Source of the DNA: JBBQNJ01 sp038329845
GTDB lineage: Bacteria > Planctomycetota > Phycisphaerae > Tepidisphaerales > Tepidisphaeraceae
Length of the DNA: 64,000 nucleotides
Assembly (NCBI GenBank): GCA_038329845.1
Contig: JBBQNJ010000002.1
Span: 62,001-126,000, forward strand
Direction: 5' to 3'
This document shows, in pieces, positions 27,700 to 36,404 of the stretch (its first letter is position 1; each line of letters begins with the position of its first letter). The position numbers and the translations under genes are program-made. Under the pieces are notes generated by a model. The model was not told the DNA's origin, ran no database searches, and saw nothing but the letters and a program-made list of their open reading frames with translations.

Positions 27700-28529
27700 G
27701 TCACGGCATGTTGCGCCCGCAGGCGCAGGGCCTGGTCATAGGTCGGCACCGGCCCGATGCGGACGATCTGGCGTCCCATGGAATCGACGCTTCGCACGGG
27801 AGCGGTTCCCTGGCGCACAAGTGACGCGATCGCCGCCGACGCTCGAGCGGGATTGCTGAACGTCGCCAGTTGCACCATGAACGATCTCGCCCCGCGCCGC
27901 CGCGCGGCTTCTTGCGCCGCGACGCTCCCGGGGTACTCCCGCCCCACCCTCTCCAAGGTTTGATCGGCATCGCTGAACCGCTCCAGCCTCTGCTGGCTAA
28001 GCCCGATCCTCAGTAGACACCACGACCGTTGGCCGGCATCGTCAAGTAAACGCATCGCGCCGGTAAATCGCTCGATCGCCTGAGGATAGTCGTTATCAAA
28101 ATAGGCGATCGTGCCCAGGCTGCTGAGCAGATAACCTTCCAGTCTTCGCGACGGCCGCAATTGCAGCGCCGCGAGGTAGCAGCGCTTCGCTTCCCGCCAG
28201 TTCGACTCGAGCGTAGACGATGAGGCATTCGGCCGCGCATCCTGGTCTTGAAGCGCCCGCCCGCGCAGATACAGCGCCATCGCCGCATCCGGCCCGCGCG
28301 GCGCGACCAGTAAGACATTGTCGGCTTCGGCGACGGTCTGGGCGAAGTCCTGCCGAGCGAACGCCGATCGGGCTTGCTCGAGGCTTCGTCGGGATTCGAC
28401 CGTTCCCGCAGCGCATCCTCCCAGCACTATCGCCGCCAGCAGCCCGCATCCAGCGCCCGCAAGCCATCGCCGAAAAATCGGACAAGTCTGATGCCCTTGG
28501 AGGATGACCTGGGATACAATACGCATCAT
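27672..28529 (-). CDS. Lipoprotein with TPR-like repeats and C-terminal SPOR domain
   Basis: ATG 28529 gives a 285-residue protein with a lipobox at the end of a hydrophobic segment (LLAAIVLGGCAAG); the N-region before it is unusually long, so ATG 28526 is equally possible. Residues 50-200 contain helical TPR-like units (SLEQARSAFARQDFAQTVAE; AYFDNDYPQAIERFTGAMRL). The last 75 residues resemble a SPOR domain (FMVQLATFSNPARASAAIAS, then VRIGPVPTYDQALRLRAQ). SPOR domains bind glycan strands stripped of stem peptides, so a role at the septum or in cell-wall turnover is inferred. Confidence 0.8.
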   Translation of the reverse strand: MMRIVSQVILQGHQTCPIFRRWLAGAGCGLLAAIVLGGCAAGTVESRRSLEQARSAFARQDFAQTVAEADNVLLVAPRGPDAAMALYLRGRALQDQDARPNASSSTLESNWREAKRCYLAALQLRPSRRLEGYLLSSLGTIAYFDNDYPQAIERFTGAMRLLDDAGQRSWCLLRIGLSQQRLERFSDADQTLERVGREYPGSVAAQEAARRRGARSFMVQLATFSNPARASAAIASLVRQGTAPVRSVDSMGRQIVRIGPVPTYDQALRLRAQHAVTYPDALILP

Positions 28530-28647
28530 TGTCGCGGGGCGCGGCGATCGGCGCAGTTGAGGGTTCAATGTTTCCAGCCGGCGCCGCGGCACGGCGTGCC
28601 AGCGCTTCTCTATTCGGTCTTATCGGCCTGTGGCCCATGGGAGTTTC

Positions 28648-30111
28648 ATGCTCTTCGAACATTTGCTCGCCCATTCGCAGCGCCAGCCTCATGCCACGGC
28701 CATCATCGACGACAAAGGCGCCGTCACCTACCAGCAACTGGGCGCGATGGCCATGGGGCTGAAGATGTATCTGGCGGCCCAGACTCAGCGCCCCTCGGTC
28801 GGGCTGCTTCTGCCCGCCGGCGCGGGATACGTGGCGAGCTTTTTCGGCACGCTGCTGGCGGAAAAAAGCGTCGTTCCCATCAACTACCTGCTCGGCGACC
28901 GCGAGATCGCCCACATCATCAATGACAGCGGCATCGACACCGTGGTGACGATCCCTCCTTTGGCGGCGCGGGTGAAGGATTCGCCATTGAAGGTGATCGA
29001 CCTGACCCAACTCCCGGCGATTCCTCCGGCCGCCGCGCCGCCGCAACTCCCGACCGCCCGGCCCGACGACATGGCCGTCTTGATGTACACCTCCGGCACC
29101 AGCGGGCTGCCCAAGGGGGTGATGTTGACCTACGGCAACCTCCAAAGCGACGTGGACGCCTGCATCGCCCACGCGGCCTTGAAGCACCAGCACAAGTTTC
29201 TTGGCATCATCCCCCTGTTCCACAGTTTCGGGATGACCGCGATGATGCTGGCGCCGATCCAGCTCGGCGCGACGATCGTTTACATCGCGCGGTTCAGCGC
29301 CCCGGCGACGATCCAGGCGATCCGCGAACACCAGGTCTCCCTTGTTTTCGGCGTGCCCAGCATGTTCGGCGCTGTGGCCCATCTGAAAAATGCCGGCCCC
29401 GACGACTTCAAGAGCATCTACGCGATCATCACCGGCGGCGAGCCGCTGGCGCCGGTGCTGCGCGAAGGGTTCCAGACGCGCTTCGGCGTTCCGCTGTACG
29501 AGGGGTACGGCCTGACGGAGACCGGCCCGGTCGTCTCGATCAACGTCCCGCAGGACCATCGCCCGGGAAGCGTCGGCAAGCCCGTGCCCGGCGTCGAGGT
29601 GCGGATCGTGGACGACAATCAACAGCCCGTCGCCCGCGGCGAAGTCGGCGAAATCTGGCTGCGCGGTGAAATGATTATGAAGGGGTACTTCAACCTGCCC
29701 GAGCAGACCGCCGAGGCGTTCTCCGCCGATGGGTTTTTCAAAACCGGCGACCTTGGGCGTCACGACGAGGACGGTTTTCTCCACATCACCGGTCGCAAGA
29801 AGGAAATGATCATCATCGCCGGGGAAAAGGCGTATCCGCGCGAGATCGAGGAGGTCCTGGCGCGTCATCCGGGCGTGGCCGAGTCGGCCGTCGTCGGCCG
29901 CAAAGACGCCGCCCGCGGCGAGGTGATCGTCGCGTTCGTCATCCCCCGCGAGGGCGTGGAGGTCAAGGCCGATGCCCTGCGCGACTTCTGCCGCGAGCAG
30001 GGGCTGGCCCAATGGAAATGCCCGCGCGAAGTCCGCCTCGTCGATGATCTGCCGCGATCGCCGACCGGCAAAGTCCTCAAGCGCGTGCTGGTGGAAGCGG
30101 CGGGGGATTAA
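28648..30111 (+). CDS. Acyl-CoA synthetase / adenylate-forming ligase
   Basis: This 487-residue ANL-superfamily enzyme should activate a carboxylic acid with ATP, forming an acyl-adenylate and then a thioester. Motifs in order are the P-loop-like YTSGTSGLPKGVMLTYGN near residue 150, YEGYGLTETGPVVSINVP near 295, the hinge region KTGDLGRHDEDGFLHITGRK near 370, and the catalytic lysine in SPTGKVLKRVL near the end. ATG 28648 has GGGAG eight bases before it; the GTG at 28630 lacks this. It most resembles long-chain fatty-acid CoA ligases but is shorter than FadD (about 560). The stop codon is inside a tandem repeat. Confidence 0.85.
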   Translation: MLFEHLLAHSQRQPHATAIIDDKGAVTYQQLGAMAMGLKMYLAAQTQRPSVGLLLPAGAGYVASFFGTLLAEKSVVPINYLLGDREIAHIINDSGIDTVVTIPPLAARVKDSPLKVIDLTQLPAIPPAAAPPQLPTARPDDMAVLMYTSGTSGLPKGVMLTYGNLQSDVDACIAHAALKHQHKFLGIIPLFHSFGMTAMMLAPIQLGATIVYIARFSAPATIQAIREHQVSLVFGVPSMFGAVAHLKNAGPDDFKSIYAIITGGEPLAPVLREGFQTRFGVPLYEGYGLTETGPVVSINVPQDHRPGSVGKPVPGVEVRIVDDNQQPVARGEVGEIWLRGEMIMKGYFNLPEQTAEAFSADGFFKTGDLGRHDEDGFLHITGRKKEMIIIAGEKAYPREIEEVLARHPGVAESAVVGRKDAARGEVIVAFVIPREGVEVKADALRDFCREQGLAQWKCPREVRLVDDLPRSPTGKVLKRVLVEAAGD

Positions 30112-30349
30112 ACGCGAGGGATTAAACGCGGGAGATTAAACGCGAAGGCGCGAAGGCGCGAAGGAAGAACATTGCGTTGCGCGCAGGATTGTACCTTCGC
30201 GTGCGATTGAACGGGTGGGGTGGTCGCCGCCAACGCACTGGAAATCGTTGGGCGAATCCCGCAATGCATTCCCTCGCAATGCATTCCCCCCGCCCGGCAT
30301 TCCCCCGCCCTCGGACCCTTCTTCTTCGCGCCTTCGCAACTTCGCGTTT
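30104..30349. repeat. Stop-codon repeat plus inverted GGCGCGAA arrays
   Basis: Three units of about 14 bp (GGGATTAAACGCG) run from 30104 to 30144; the first holds the TAA of the preceding gene. They lead into GAAGGCGCGAAGGCGCGAAG, ending near 30169. A near reverse complement (TTCTTCGCGCCTTCGCAAC, then TTCGCGTTT) occupies 30319-30349. The 150 bp between the arms show direct doublets (GCAATGCATTCCC twice) and no gene. The layout matches the element at 1808-2073. Confidence 0.75.
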
Positions 30350-30383
30350 CAAATTCTCCAGCGGCCGACCGGGGTGAGACAGA

Positions 30384-30908
30384 TCAATCAAGCGCCCCGG
30401 ATCCGACTTGAGCCGGTTCGCGGGCGGCGGGAGGAATTGCAACGCGGTCGCCCGGGTGGATGCCGGCTTCGGCGGCGGCGCCCTCGTTTAGCTCGATCGC
30501 GTATTTCGCCAATCCATTCGAGTCCGTCGAGCGCAGGTCGTACGGCTGCATCGAATGAACCGACACCACTTTTCCTTCGGCGTCGAGATAAACGATATCG
30601 AGGGGAATTCTCGTGTTTTTCATCCAGAATCCGAGGATTTGCGGCTCGGCGAACACGAAAATCATTCCGTGGTTCTCTGGCAGCGAGTCGCGCTTCATCA
30701 GTCCGCGCCGGCGCGATTCGAACGTGTTGGCGACTTCCAGGGTGAACGAGCGCGACCCCAGGTTCATCCGCACCGTCGGCAAACCGCTATTCGGATGAGC
30801 CCAATGCCGGCATGAGAGCAGCGCCGCCGAAACGATCAGCCCCGCCCCCGCCAGGGCCAGTGCGATTTTCACCCACATCGACTGGTTTTTCGGCTCACTG
30901 CCGCTCAT
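30384..30908 (-). CDS. DUF192 family protein, membrane-anchored or exported
   Basis: The 174-residue protein has one N-terminal hydrophobic helix (IALALAGAGLIVSAALL) that ends in a cysteine but lacks a good lipobox. It is followed by the DUF192 beta-fold: ANTFESRRRGLMKRDSLPEN, then FWMKNTRIPLDIVYLDAEGK and the closing GDRVAIP. DUF192 proteins are widespread and small; their function is not established. The gene overlaps the upstream membrane protein gene by 14 bp, so the two are likely coupled. Confidence 0.85.
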   Translation of the reverse strand: MSGSEPKNQSMWVKIALALAGAGLIVSAALLSCRHWAHPNSGLPTVRMNLGSRSFTLEVANTFESRRRGLMKRDSLPENHGMIFVFAEPQILGFWMKNTRIPLDIVYLDAEGKVVSVHSMQPYDLRSTDSNGLAKYAIELNEGAAAEAGIHPGDRVAIPPAAREPAQVGSGALD

Positions 30909-31251
30909 CGTCGCCCCTTCGGCCCGTTGCCCGCCTTCGCAGTTTCAGCGTCAATCGCACATCCACCATCGCCAGGATCATCAAGGTTCCCAGGATCGAC
31001 GCTACGCCGAGCCAGACCGCCAAAAATAATTCGCCGCTCCGCTCAACGGCGGCGCTGTGGAACCCGGCGGTCAACAGCACCGCCAGAATGAACATCAGCC
31101 CGCCCCCCACGCGGCGCAGTACGACTCGCCGACGGTTGATCGCTTGGTCCTCGATGCCGCCAAGGCGCGTGGCCACCGTCGAGTAGAACAGATAGTGCCA
31201 TCCCGCCGCCGCGATCAACAGAGCCAATACCCCGGCGAGGACTCGTTCCAT
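30895..31251 (-). CDS. Small integral membrane protein, uncharacterised
   Basis: This protein of 118 residues, or 122 if the ATG at 31263 is used, has three predicted membrane helices: VLAGVLALLIAAAGWHYLFY, GGGLMFILAVLLTAGFH, and LFLAVWLGVASILGTLMIL. A short arginine-rich loop (NRRRVVLRRVGG) lies between the first two, and the C-terminal tail is basic. No family is recognised. It overlaps the DUF192 gene and is probably transcribed with it. Confidence 0.7.
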   Translation of the reverse strand: MERVLAGVLALLIAAAGWHYLFYSTVATRLGGIEDQAINRRRVVLRRVGGGLMFILAVLLTAGFHSAAVERSGELFLAVWLGVASILGTLMILAMVDVRLTLKLRRRATGRRGDDERQ

Positions 31252-31263
31252 GTTGGATATCAT

Positions 31264-31592
31264 ACCCGCCCTGTTCGTCAGGGTGAGGGGGTGGGAGGGG
31301 GTGAAGGCGACAAGGACGAGGTGACACACTGCTGGGCGCAATAAGCTGCGTTGGCGTCCGCTTCCATCTTCCGTCCGTCCGAGCCTGGACGGTTCCGTGC
31401 CTTCGACCGCTCAACCCTTCATCCGCTCAACTCCTCGCTGGCGCTTCGGGCTAACGACGTCACCCGCTCACCCCCCCCTCGCCTACGATCCTCCGAGAAT
31501 CTGCCGATACTGGATAAGCGGGGCGGCGCGCCCGGGTGGGTTGCGCGCGCGGGCGGTGCCGCGGGCGGGGGTGTATTCTCGGACGTACTGTT
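31264..31592. repeat. Gap with second pair of inverted GGGTGAA-type arrays
   Basis: This 329-bp gap between divergent genes holds G-rich heptads at about 31276-31315 (GGGTGAGGGGGTGGG) and the C-rich counterpart at about 31380-31480 (CACCCGCTCACCCCCCCC). The arms are less regular than those after galM. The promoters of both neighbours should be here; none stands out, apart from a plausible ribosome-binding region before 31593. Confidence 0.55.
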
Positions 31593-32681
31593 ATGACTTC
31601 ATCCTTTCCTTCGTCATCGTCACCGCTCGGCCAGCGCGGATGCCGCGACGGCTTGCAGTTGCTGAGCATTGTCTTGCCGGCGTACAACGAACAGGAAGTG
31701 CTTCCGCAGACGTATGAGCGATTTACCGCCATGGGTCCGAAGTTGCGCGAACTGGGACTGGATTACGAACTGATCTTCGTCAACGACGGCAGCCGCGATG
31801 CCACCGCCGAGCTGCTGAATGGGTTCGCGGCATCGGACAATCATGTGCGGGCCGTCCACCTGACGCGGAACTTCGGTCACCAGGCGGCGATCACGGCGGG
31901 GCTGAGCGTGGCCCGCGGCGACGTGGTGGCGCTGATGGATTGCGACTTGCAGGATCCGCCGGAGGTGCTGCCGCTGTTCATTGAGCCATGGCGGCGCGGC
32001 TCGCAGGTGGTCTACGCGGTTCGCCGCAAGCGCAAGGAGTGGTTCGGCAAGCGGCTGGCGTATTGGACGTTCTACCGGCTGCTGGGGACGATCAGTGAAC
32101 TGGACATTCCGCTGGACAGCGGCGATTTTTGCCTCATGGACCGATCGGCGGTCGATCTTCTCAACGGGCTTCCCGAGCGCCAGCGCTTCGTGCGCGGCTT
32201 GCGCACCTGGGTGGGTCTGCGCCAAAGCGGGGTCGAGTATGAGCGCGACGCGCGGGCCGCGGGTGTGCCGCAATACACGCTGGCCAAGCTGATCAAGCTG
32301 GCGATGGACGGGCTGGTGAGTTTCAGCAGCGTGCCGCTAAAGATGATCATGCGGCTGGGGTTCCTCAGCGTCGGGATCTCGCTGCTGCTGGCGATCTGGG
32401 TGTTGCTGGCGGCGATTTACGACATCAAAACTCTTCGCGGCTGGGCCAGCACCGCCTGCCTGATCTTGTTCACCTCGGCCGTGCAGATGATCTCGCTGGG
32501 CGTGATCGGGGAATATCTCTCGCGCATATTTCTTGAGGTCAAGGGGCGTCCAACGTTTCTGATCGGAAGCATCATTGAAGGCGATTCAGCGCGACGGCTG
32601 AGCGAGGCGCGGACGGTGGCCGAGTCCTCGCGCGACTCTGTTGCGGAACCGGCGTTGGCCGGAGGCGAGGGAAAGCGATGA
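31593..32681 (+). CDS. Family 2 glycosyltransferase, dolichol-phosphate-sugar synthase type
   Basis: This 362-residue protein resembles bacterial GtrB/DPM1-like enzymes that move a sugar from a nucleotide donor to a polyprenyl phosphate on the cytoplasmic face. The GT-A domain shows LSIVLPAYNEQEVLPQTYER, FVNDGSRDATAELL and the metal-binding DCDLQDPPEVLPLF. The C-terminus has two membrane helices (LSVGISLLLAIWVLLAAIYD and ACLILFTSAVQMISLGVIG) typical of this subgroup. It starts a run of five same-strand genes, and its stop overlaps the next start (ATGA). It likely supplies a lipid-linked sugar for the GT39 enzyme downstream. Confidence 0.88.
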   Translation: MTSSFPSSSSPLGQRGCRDGLQLLSIVLPAYNEQEVLPQTYERFTAMGPKLRELGLDYELIFVNDGSRDATAELLNGFAASDNHVRAVHLTRNFGHQAAITAGLSVARGDVVALMDCDLQDPPEVLPLFIEPWRRGSQVVYAVRRKRKEWFGKRLAYWTFYRLLGTISELDIPLDSGDFCLMDRSAVDLLNGLPERQRFVRGLRTWVGLRQSGVEYERDARAAGVPQYTLAKLIKLAMDGLVSFSSVPLKMIMRLGFLSVGISLLLAIWVLLAAIYDIKTLRGWASTACLILFTSAVQMISLGVIGEYLSRIFLEVKGRPTFLIGSIIEGDSARRLSEARTVAESSRDSVAEPALAGGEGKR

Positions 32682-34081
32682 GCATCGCGCTGGCGCTGTT
32701 TCTGTTCAGCCTGGGCCTGGGGATGACCCTCTGGCGTGGGCCGGGATTCGCGCTGGCGGTGGTCCTCATGCCCGTGATGATGTTCCTGTCCCGGGCCATT
32801 GGCCTGCAATTGCCGAGTTTCCCCGACGCCACCCCGATCGTTTCGGTGCTGTACGGCATCCTCGTCGGCTCGGTGGCGCAAGGACGCTTTCTTCCCGCGA
32901 TTCGCTGGAACGCCCTGGACGCGGTGATGATCCTGCTGATCCTCGAAGTCTCGGCTAGCGCGTTCATGAACGGGAAGGTCTACACCGGGGTGAGCCGGCT
33001 CAGCGAGCAGATACTCTGGGTCGCGCCGTACTTCCTGGCCCGCAGGGCGTTCACGTCGATTCAGAATCGCCGCATGATGCTCTGGACGACGGCGATCGGG
33101 CTGATGGTCCTGGGACTGTTTGCGGTAGTTGAAGCGCGGTTTCGGCCCAATCTGTACGATAATGTTATGGCCGCGTTCGGGTTGATATCCGAATACGGTT
33201 ACGGCGCTGGATATCGGTTCGGGCTGTATCGGGCACGCGTCTCGTTCGATCACCCGATCTCGCTGGGCAACTGCGCGGTCCTGCTGACGGCGATCGTCGC
33301 GGTCCTGGGTCAGACCACCGGACTGTGGCGACACCCGACGGTTCGCGCTGCGGTGGCCGCCGGGATCGTCACGGCCATCGTGTCGCTGAGCTTCACCCCG
33401 TACGCCGGGCTGGTCTCGGGGATCCTCGCTTATCTGGTCTTTTCACGATTGCGCTCGGGATCGACGTTGATCCTGCCTTCGATCGTGGTGATGCTGGCGC
33501 TGCTGGGGGTCATGCTGGCCACGAGTTTCAGCGTGGACACCTCGATCGAAGCCCGCAATGCGACCGGGATTTTCGGGCGCAGCTACAATGTTCGCGCGCT
33601 GATCATCCAACGGACCTGGCCGTTCGTGATGTCGGCCGGTCCGCTCGGTTATGGCGAGACGTTGCCCGTGGCGGAATTGGAATTGGAGAGCGTGGACAAC
33701 ACCTATCTTCTATGGACGATGGATCGCGGGTGGCTATGGCTGGCGCTGTGGCTGGCGATCCCGGTGGCCCTGGGGTCGCAGGTGCGAAAGGCCCTTCGCA
33801 TGGGCGCCTCCGCGTCGCAGCGCTATCCCCTGGCGGCGGGATTCGCATTTTGCCTGGGGACGATGGTTTCGATGTTCACGGTCTGGGGCGGGCAGATCTA
33901 CACCACGTTCTGGCTGGTATTGCTGGGACTGACTTCCAGTGCCGCGGAAATGGTCATCGCCCGCGCCGCCGGCGCCAAAGCTGCGGCCGATGGCGTGGCG
34001 CGGGTTCGCATCCTCGGCGATGTGGCACCGCCGCCCGGCGCTGTGCGCGTGCGACCGACCCGCGTGTTCTCTGGAAGTTGA
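32678..34081 (+). CDS. Polytopic membrane protein, O-antigen ligase/polymerase-like
   Basis: The 467-residue protein is almost entirely hydrophobic, with about ten predicted membrane helices (such as ALALFLFSLGLGMTLW and GIVTAIVSLSFTPYAGLVSG). A large loop in the second half (NVRALIIQRTWPFVMSAGPL, then VDNTYLLWTMDRGWLWLALW) matches the layout of O-antigen ligase and Wzy-type polymerases, where a periplasmic loop carries the catalytic residues. Family assignment rests on topology and genomic context more than on motifs. It is coupled to the GT2 gene by a four-base overlap. Confidence 0.7.
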   Translation: MSIALALFLFSLGLGMTLWRGPGFALAVVLMPVMMFLSRAIGLQLPSFPDATPIVSVLYGILVGSVAQGRFLPAIRWNALDAVMILLILEVSASAFMNGKVYTGVSRLSEQILWVAPYFLARRAFTSIQNRRMMLWTTAIGLMVLGLFAVVEARFRPNLYDNVMAAFGLISEYGYGAGYRFGLYRARVSFDHPISLGNCAVLLTAIVAVLGQTTGLWRHPTVRAAVAAGIVTAIVSLSFTPYAGLVSGILAYLVFSRLRSGSTLILPSIVVMLALLGVMLATSFSVDTSIEARNATGIFGRSYNVRALIIQRTWPFVMSAGPLGYGETLPVAELELESVDNTYLLWTMDRGWLWLALWLAIPVALGSQVRKALRMGASASQRYPLAAGFAFCLGTMVSMFTVWGGQIYTTFWLVLLGLTSSAAEMVIARAAGAKAAADGVARVRILGDVAPPPGAVRVRPTRVFSGS

Positions 34082-34087
34082 GGCAGG

Positions 34088-35443
34088 ATGTCGCGCATGG
34101 CTCAAACCCCCATCGCCTGTTCCCGACGCACCGGCCGGATTCTGCTGGTGCTGGTGATCGCGGCGTTGGCGCTGCGCATGATCTTGATCGTCGGACTTCA
34201 TCGCTGGCGCCAGCCCGGGGCGATGGAACATGCTTTTATTGCGCAACAAATAGTTGAGCAAGGTCAGTTCAACTTCTCGGATTTCGGCTACTTCGGATCC
34301 AGCAGCGTGCAGTCGCCTCCCTACCCGCTGCTGCTGGCGGGGCTGTTTAGAATTTTCGGAATCGACTCGCCCGCCGCGTATTTCGCGGCCTTAACGATCA
34401 ACGCCATCGTCGGGGCGCTGACGGTCTGGCTCATCTTCGCCATGGCCCGCGCCGTGGGTGCCGGGCAAAACGTGGCGCTGCTGGCCGCGGGGCTGTTCGT
34501 CATCTGGCCGACGCAGGTCTACGCCGTCAGCCATGCCCAGGCGATCTCACTGATTACCGCGGCGGTCTGCGCCATGATCCTCTTGTTCTACAGCGCCGTT
34601 CGCACGGGTCGATCGGCGCCGTGGATCGGTTTTTCGCTGATCGGGACGCTGGCGGCGCTGACCGAGCCGGTCCTGCTGCCGCCGATGGCGTTGACCGGGA
34701 TCCTCATCCTGTTCTGGCGATCGCTCCCGGTCGCGGCGCGGCTGCGGAACGCGGCGATTCTGCTCGGCGCGGCGATCGTGGTGATCGGGCCGTGGACGGT
34801 TCGCAATCGCCTGGTGCATGGGCAGTGGATCCCCATCAAGAGCACCTTCTGGGTGAACGTGTGGAAGGGGAACAACCCCAGCGCCACCGGCACCGATCGG
34901 CTGGCGATGCGGCCCGAGATGCGAAAGGCGCTGCGCGGCCAGTTGTTCGGCCTGAGCGACGAGCTGGCGGTGGATCCCGACTTCGATCGCGGGCGCCAGT
35001 ACGCCACGCTTACCCCCGGGCAATTGGCCGAACTGAATGGTCGGCCCGACGCCCAGCGCGAGGCGCTGTTCGCAAAGTGGTCCAAGCGATGGATATCGGA
35101 AAATCCCGGTGAGTACCTTCGGCTTTGCCTGATCCGTCTGGGCAAGAGCTTGTGGGTGGACCTGGACAATCCCAAGAGCTGGAACTGGACCGTGATCACA
35201 TCCCGCTCGATCCTGCTGGCGATGACGGTGATCGGATTGCCGCTGGCGCTGTGGCGGCGATGGTCGCTTGGGTATCCGCTGCTGATTGCCGGCGCGTGCC
35301 TGTTGACTTACACGCTGACGATCGCCGCGGCGCGGTTCGCGCTGCCGCTGGAGCCGATGCAGTTGTGCCTGACGGCGCTGGTGGTGTGCTGGGCGTGGGA
35401 TGCTTTGCGCGGTGGCCGGCGGGGGGGTGGGGATGTCGCCTGA
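34088..35443 (+). CDS. GT39/ArnT-like membrane glycosyltransferase
   Basis: The 451-residue protein has an N-terminal membrane helix, a first extracytoplasmic loop with acidic residues (PGAMEHAFIAQQIVEQGQF), and the SPPYPLLLAGLFRIFG segment common to PMT_2/ArnT-type transferases. About nine more helices follow. These enzymes take sugars from polyprenyl-phosphate donors outside the membrane, which fits the GtrB-like gene two positions upstream. The acceptor could be a lipid or a protein. The gene starts six bases after the ligase-like gene ends. Confidence 0.78.
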   Translation: MSRMAQTPIACSRRTGRILLVLVIAALALRMILIVGLHRWRQPGAMEHAFIAQQIVEQGQFNFSDFGYFGSSSVQSPPYPLLLAGLFRIFGIDSPAAYFAALTINAIVGALTVWLIFAMARAVGAGQNVALLAAGLFVIWPTQVYAVSHAQAISLITAAVCAMILLFYSAVRTGRSAPWIGFSLIGTLAALTEPVLLPPMALTGILILFWRSLPVAARLRNAAILLGAAIVVIGPWTVRNRLVHGQWIPIKSTFWVNVWKGNNPSATGTDRLAMRPEMRKALRGQLFGLSDELAVDPDFDRGRQYATLTPGQLAELNGRPDAQREALFAKWSKRWISENPGEYLRLCLIRLGKSLWVDLDNPKSWNWTVITSRSILLAMTVIGLPLALWRRWSLGYPLLIAGACLLTYTLTIAAARFALPLEPMQLCLTALVVCWAWDALRGGRRGGGDVA

Positions 35444-36404
35444 GCTGGCGATCATCATCGTCAACTTCCGCACGCCCGGGTTGACGATCGACTGCCTGCG
35501 CTCATTGGCGCCGCAGATCGATTCAATCGGCAAGCCCGTGCGCGTGATCGTGGTCGAGAACGGTTCGGGCGATTCTTCCGCCGAGCGGATTGCCGCCGCG
35601 ATCCAGCGCGAGGGCTGGAGCGCCTGGGCCCAACTGCTGCCGCTGGATCGCAACTGGGGGTTCGCCGGCGGGAACAATCGTGGGATCGAACATGCCGGGG
35701 CGGCGGAATATTATCTGCTGCTCAACAGCGACACGATCGTCGAGCCGCGAACGCTGGAGATATCTCTGGCGGCGATGCGCGACGAGCCGGACATCGGGCT
35801 GATGAGCTGCATGCTGCTCAACGCCGATCGGTCGTGGCAGAACACCACGCGCCGATTTCCCACGCCGCTGAGCGAAGTTCTTTCGGCGTTCGGGCTGCCC
35901 TGGAAACTGCCATCGTTGTTCCGATGGGCCGACAAGGCGGGGGATCGACCCGAGCTGGCTCGGGTCAAGCACGACACCGACTGGCTAGGCGGGGCGTTCA
36001 TGCTGATCCGCGGAGAGGCGCTGCGGGCGCTGGGCGCCTTGGACGAGGACTTTTTTTTCCTGGGCGAGGATGTCGAGTTCTGCCATCGCTACGCCCGGGC
36101 CGGCTGGCGGGTCCATTACGATCCGGCATCGGCGATCATCCACCTCGGCGGGGCCAGCTCGAAAGAACAGTCGCTGCCCAGCCGGCGCAAACTTCAACAT
36201 GAGCTGCGGGCGCGCTACCTGATCCAGCGTAAGTGTTACGGGTCGGGTGCCGCCGTGGCCGTGCGAATCGCCGACGTGGTGGCCAATGCGCTGCGCTACG
36301 GATGGAGTCGGCTGCGCCGGCGCAGCGCCACGCCGCAAAGTCAGAAGCAACGGATGATTCTGGATATCCTTCTCGGCCCCGAATCGCGGGCGGTGATCTC
36401 TTGA
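35433..36404 (+). CDS. Family 2 glycosyltransferase (rhamnosyltransferase-like)
   Basis: ATG 35433, preceded by a long G-rich tract, overlaps the previous stop by eleven bases and gives a 323-residue protein. The GT-A fold shows LAIIIVNFRTPGLTIDCLRS, VVENGSGDSSAERI, GFAGGNNRGIEHAG and LLNSDTIVEPRTLE (metal-binding DxD-type region). FFFLGEDVEFCHRYARAGWR near residue 210 is the usual catalytic-base area of this subgroup. It probably adds a sugar during assembly of a surface glycan. It is soluble or membrane-associated, without clear membrane helices. Confidence 0.88.
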   Translation: MSPELAIIIVNFRTPGLTIDCLRSLAPQIDSIGKPVRVIVVENGSGDSSAERIAAAIQREGWSAWAQLLPLDRNWGFAGGNNRGIEHAGAAEYYLLLNSDTIVEPRTLEISLAAMRDEPDIGLMSCMLLNADRSWQNTTRRFPTPLSEVLSAFGLPWKLPSLFRWADKAGDRPELARVKHDTDWLGGAFMLIRGEALRALGALDEDFFFLGEDVEFCHRYARAGWRVHYDPASAIIHLGGASSKEQSLPSRRKLQHELRARYLIQRKCYGSGAAVAVRIADVVANALRYGWSRLRRRSATPQSQKQRMILDILLGPESRAVIS

